From Chloroflexota bacterium (lineage in GTDB: Bacteria > Chloroflexota > Anaerolineae > Fen-1058): DNA of 8,282 bases. The notes under the pieces were generated by a model, which did not search any database, had not been told where the DNA came from, and saw only the letters and a program-made list of their open reading frames with translations. Positions 5,483 to 8,282 of this stretch are shown here, piece after piece (positions within the stretch are counted from its first letter, which is position 1; each line of letters begins with the position of its first letter). The DNA is taken from assembly GCA_016219235.1 (NCBI GenBank), contig JACRBO010000496.1, positions 1 to 8,282 of the forward strand. The letters run 5' to 3'. The position numbers and the translations under genes are program-made.

Positions 5483-5584
5483 GTAGGGGTGAGGCATTTG
5501 CCATCAACGCTGCGCTGACAGGATTGGTCGCTGGGGAAGCACAACTGATTGACTCACGATCCTGTGCAAATGCCTCGCCCCTAC
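5483..5584. mobile_element. 102-bp inverted-repeat element, MITE-like
   Basis: The left end GTAGGGGTGAGGCATTTGC (5483-5501) is complementary to the right end GCAAATGCCTCGCCCCTAC (5566-5584) at 18 of 19 positions, and the single mismatch would be a G-U pair in RNA. A second inverted pair lies inside it: ACAGGAT (5518-5524) and ATCCTGT (5559-5565), the latter directly adjoining the right outer arm. The centre (5525-5558) encodes nothing. The size, long terminal inverted repeats and lack of coding capacity suit a non-autonomous miniature element or a large palindromic repeat. No clear target-site duplication is seen. It ends eight bases before the ribosome binding site of the next gene, so in mRNA it would be a large leader hairpin. 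Confidence 0.65.
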
Positions 5585-5591
5585 CACAACC

Positions 5592-5598
5592 GGGAGGA
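5592..5598 (+). promoter_or_regulatory. Strong ribosome binding site for the secreted protein
   Basis: GGGAGGA includes the full GGAGG core, seven bases before the ATG at 5605. It is the best Shine-Dalgarno match in the window and fixes the start of the long frame. Confidence 0.75.
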
Positions 5599-5604
5599 GA
5601 TCGT

Positions 5605-8282
5605 ATGTTAGTCACACGCCGCTTTACTGCTGTACTGACCGTCATCATGGCGCTGATCATCGCGCTCAACGCTGCGCGCGTCACGCAGGCCGCCAACACC
5701 ACGTTGACGGTGACCACGCTGCTCGATGTGATGAACCCCAACGACAGCAAATGCTCGCTGCGCGAGGCCATGCAGCGAGCGTTCGACAACGCCATCAACA
5801 ACTCGCTGCCCAACGATTGTCCCCAATCGAAGGACGGCTTCACCACGATCAAGTTCGCGGTGGCGGGCACGATCGTGCTGTCGAACGCCATCGATGGCGG
5901 GCAACTGCCCAACATCATCAACACCGTCACGCTGCATGGGCCGATCACCATCGACGCGACGCAGGCCAATCAAATTCCGCTAGACGTGGAAAGCAATGGC
6001 CGCCTCAACTTGATCAACGTCACCGTCAAGAACTCCAAATACATCGCGCTCGACAATCGCGGCGAGATCAATCTAGTCAACACCAAGTTTGAGAACAATC
6101 AAGCCAGCGGGCCGGGCGGCGGCGCGATCAACAACGACGGCAAGGCCGTCATCGCGGGCGGCAAATTCATCAACAATCGCGCAGTGTCCGCCGGCATGGA
6201 AGGCGGCGCGATTCGCACGACGTGGGATTTGTCCTGCACAGCCTGCACTTTCACGGGCAACACGGCTAACACCAACGGTGGCGCGATCGCGTTGAAGGGC
6301 GGTCGGTTGGAGATCATCGATAGCACTTTCACCGGCAACGTCGTCAAAGGCACGCTCTTGCCCAGCGCCACCGGCGAAGGCGGCGGCGCGATCTATACCA
6401 GCGCGTCCGGCAACGTCTATCCCATGACGATCAAGCGCACCTTCTTCACCGGCAATTACGCCACCGAAGGCGTAGGCGGCGCGATCTTCCATAGCGCCGA
6501 TGTCGATCTGACCATCACCGATTCGTCGTTTGTGGGCAACGGCGCGGGGCTGGCGGCGTCTTTGGGCAGCGGCGGCGCGATTCGCAATATCAGCCCGCTC
6601 ATCCTCAAGCGCAGCACCTTCACGGGCAATAGCGTCTACGGCGACGGCGGCGCGATCTCCAACGACTACGACGGCACCATCGTCATGCGACTCGTCGGTT
6701 TTGCGGGCAACAATGCCAGCGTTAAGGGCGGGGCCATCGCCAACCTCAATGGCAGTAGCAGCGTCGCCTCGCTCGATCTGATCGGCGGAGCGCTCACGGG
6801 CAACATCGCCGATAGTCAGGGCGGCGGCATCTACAATCACGATTCACAGTACGACAAAGCCGAGTTCCGCCTGTCGGTGTGGACTGGCAATTTGCCGCAA
6901 AACTGCCGCGATCAAAATCCGTTGGACGACAAACTGCCGATCGGTTCGGTCGCGCCCATCGACAGCAAAGGCCAGAACTCGTTCAGCGATGACACCTGCG
7001 ACGACGGCGATCCTGATCCCACCGATCAGCACAACGCCGACCCTAAACTCGATCCGCCCGCGCCCAACGGCGGTCTGCTGCCAGGCCTGTTGACGCAAAA
7101 ACCCAAACCCGATAGCCCGCTGGTCGATGCCATCGCGCCCGCCGCTTATCCTGCCGATGATCCCGACGTGGGCAATCAGGATGTGCGCGGCCAGCCGCGC
7201 CCGATGAACGGCGATGGAATTGGCCTGCCGTTCTTCGACATCGGCCCGTTTGAATTGGATGATGCGTCGCCCGAATTCAGTTCACTCCCGGCTGCCCCTG
7301 GCCCGATCAATCTCGGCACCTTTCAGGTGGGCAACACCTACACCAAGACCGATGCCCTGACCGTCTTCAATGGCGGCGCGGCCGATCTGACGATTAGCAA
7401 TGCGACGATTGGCGGCGCGCATGCCGGTGACTTTAAGGTCAGCGGCATGGCGTCCACGCTGGGTTACCTGGGCGCCGATCAAGTGTCGATCGGTTGCACG
7501 CCCGGCGCCAACGGCCTGCGCACGGCGACGCTGTCGTTCAACACGAATGATCCCGATAAAGCCAACGTCAGTTTCAATCTGCAATGTACCGGGCAAACGC
7601 CGGTCGCGGCGGGCTTCGGCTCTACGCCCAATCTCCCCGGCCCGATCGCAACGACCACCGTCGTCGGCATATCGAAAGCCTTTACGTTGACGGTGAAAGA
7701 AACGGGCAATGCGCAATTGGTGATGAGCGGCGTATCGTTGGTCAGCACGCCGTTCGGCGCGATCACGCTCGTCTCGACGTTCCCCATCGCCATCAACGAC
7801 GGCGGCGCAAGCAAGCAAATCGGCCTGAATTGCGCGGGAAATTCGATCGGGTTGGCAACGGCCGTCTTGAGTTTTGCTACCAATGATCCCGCTCATCCGA
7901 CTGTCTCGTACAACGTCAATTGCACTACCATCAAGGCCAAGGAACTCTTCTTCCCCATGCACAGCAGCACCGACGCGGGGCTAGGCACGCTGGCCGGGCC
8001 GTATGGCGTGGCTGTCTCGCCCGATGGCAAGCACGTCTATGTGGCCGATGCGGGCGATAGCGCGCTCGTCGCGTACTCGGTCGATCCCGATTACACCCTG
8101 ACGCTGATCGATACGTATCCCAGCAGCGATCTCGCCGCAGCCGATCAGTTTGCGACGCCCTTGCAAGTCTACGTCAGTCCCGATGGCTTGAGTGTGTACG
8201 TCACGGGCAATGTCGGCGACTCGATTGCGACGTATGCGCGCAACGCCGATACGGGTGTGTTGTCGCACCTCAACTCCATCAA
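5605..8282 (+). CDS. Secreted CSLREA / beta-helix / choice-of-anchor / beta-propeller protein (partial)
   Basis: An open frame of 892 codons without a stop reaches the window edge, so the C-terminus is missing. Residues 1-29 are a signal peptide (RR, then a hydrophobic run, likely cleaved after TQA), so the protein is exported. CSLREA at 50-55 marks the CSLREA domain. Nine GGAI or GGGI repeats (first at 172-175, last at 406-409) alternate with FxGN or FxNN motifs, the pattern of Pmp-like right-handed beta-helices. Residues about 473-552 (ADPKLDP, SPLVDAI, DVRGQPRP, DIGPFELD) match choice-of-anchor Q domains. Two beta-sandwich domains of choice-of-anchor D type follow (about 566-663 and 668-775), each with a TNDP motif and ending near a cysteine. 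From about 798, two blades of a lactonase/YncE-like propeller show GPYGVAVSPDGKHVYVAD and VSPDGLSVYVTG. Adhesion or surface scaffolding is likely; no catalytic role is visible. Confidence 0.85.
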   Translation, partial: MLVTRRFTAVLTVIMALIIALNAARVTQAANTTLTVTTLLDVMNPNDSKCSLREAMQRAFDNAINNSLPNDCPQSKDGFTTIKFAVAGTIVLSNAIDGGQLPNIINTVTLHGPITIDATQANQIPLDVESNGRLNLINVTVKNSKYIALDNRGEINLVNTKFENNQASGPGGGAINNDGKAVIAGGKFINNRAVSAGMEGGAIRTTWDLSCTACTFTGNTANTNGGAIALKGGRLEIIDSTFTGNVVKGTLLPSATGEGGGAIYTSASGNVYPMTIKRTFFTGNYATEGVGGAIFHSADVDLTITDSSFVGNGAGLAASLGSGGAIRNISPLILKRSTFTGNSVYGDGGAISNDYDGTIVMRLVGFAGNNASVKGGAIANLNGSSSVASLDLIGGALTGNIADSQGGGIYNHDSQYDKAEFRLSVWTGNLPQNCRDQNPLDDKLPIGSVAPIDSKGQNSFSDDTCDDGDPDPTDQHNADPKLDPPAPNGGLLPGLLTQKPKPDSPLVDAIAPAAYPADDPDVGNQDVRGQPRPMNGDGIGLPFFDIGPFELDDASPEFSSLPAAPGPINLGTFQVGNTYTKTDALTVFNGGAADLTISNATIGGAHAGDFKVSGMASTLGYLGADQVSIGCTPGANGLRTATLSFNTNDPDKANVSFNLQCTGQTPVAAGFGSTPNLPGPIATTTVVGISKAFTLTVKETGNAQLVMSGVSLVSTPFGAITLVSTFPIAINDGGASKQIGLNCAGNSIGLATAVLSFATNDPAHPTVSYNVNCTTIKAKELFFPMHSSTDAGLGTLAGPYGVAVSPDGKHVYVADAGDSALVAYSVDPDYTLTLIDTYPSSDLAAADQFATPLQVYVSPDGLSVYVTGNVGDSIATYARNADTGVLSHLNSI
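6118..6831 (+). repeat. GGAI/FxGN coding repeats of the beta-helix
   Basis: Nine near-identical motifs, mostly GGCGGCGCGATC at the DNA level, encode GGAI or GGGI at residues 172-175, 200-203, 225-228, 260-263, 291-294, 323-326, 348-351, 375-378 and 406-409, about 24-35 residues apart. FTGN-like motifs fall between them. The spacing is that of beta-helix rungs. The repeated DNA could allow recombination that changes the rung number. Confidence 0.8.

Noticed and set aside
6073..6840. Open frame of 255 codons on the - strand
   Set aside because: It mirrors the GGAI-repeat coding DNA of the secreted protein, and its low-complexity repeats follow from the + strand repeats.

Overview
This window looks like a piece of a GC-rich bacterial chromosome, most likely from a Chloroflexota lineage such as Anaerolineae or Caldilineae. 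That placement is inferred from three things: an extracellular CSLREA/choice-of-anchor mosaic protein, short palindromic repeats between genes, and a MntA-HepT pair beside a molybdenum hydroxylase. No rRNA or other phylogenetic marker is present. All supported genes are on the + strand.

Layout: (1) A non-coding lead-in (1-213) and a small orphan gene (214-534), whose stop codon may be a recent Trp-to-stop change. (2) A good sigma70-type promoter (TATAAT at 576-581) and a perfect 12-bp leader hairpin (606-633) precede a 1005-residue molybdenum hydroxylase of the xanthine oxidase family (653-3670). This enzyme has two [2Fe-2S] clusters fused to the molybdopterin domain and no FAD domain. Two short arrays with 7-bp periodicity lie in it: one in the coding sequence at 3038-3065 and one across its stop codon at 3658-3690. 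(3) An overlapping toxin-antitoxin pair follows: MntA-type nucleotidyltransferase (3743-4039) and HepT-type HEPN ribonuclease (4032-4376), closed by a hairpin terminator (4408-4440). (4) A HIT-family hydrolase (4492-4968) has a -10 box almost touching its start codon, so it may be translated from a leaderless mRNA. It ends at a strong terminator (5007-5040). (5) A 570-bp region without a gene holds a cluster of four different palindromes that share a GAT-NN-ATC centre (5086-5182), an extended -10 promoter (5375-5383), a small hairpin, and a 102-bp element with 19-bp inverted ends (5483-5584) just upstream of the next ribosome binding site. (6) From 5605 to the end of the window runs one uninterrupted frame of at least 892 codons. 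It encodes a secreted protein with a signal peptide, CSLREA motif, GGAI/FxGN beta-helix repeats, a choice-of-anchor Q-like segment, two choice-of-anchor D-like domains and the start of a lactonase/YncE-like beta-propeller.

The genes do not form one obvious pathway. The hydroxylase acts on an unknown substrate and passes electrons to an unknown partner, because no FAD subunit or maturation gene is present. MntA-HepT is a self-contained growth-control or defence module. The HIT protein is a housekeeping nucleotide hydrolase. The large secreted protein belongs to a separate transcription unit that continues beyond the window. The best leads for something undescribed are the palindrome cluster, whose arms differ but stay complementary, the heptamer arrays inside and at the end of a metabolic gene, and the inverted-repeat element in the leader of the secreted protein.
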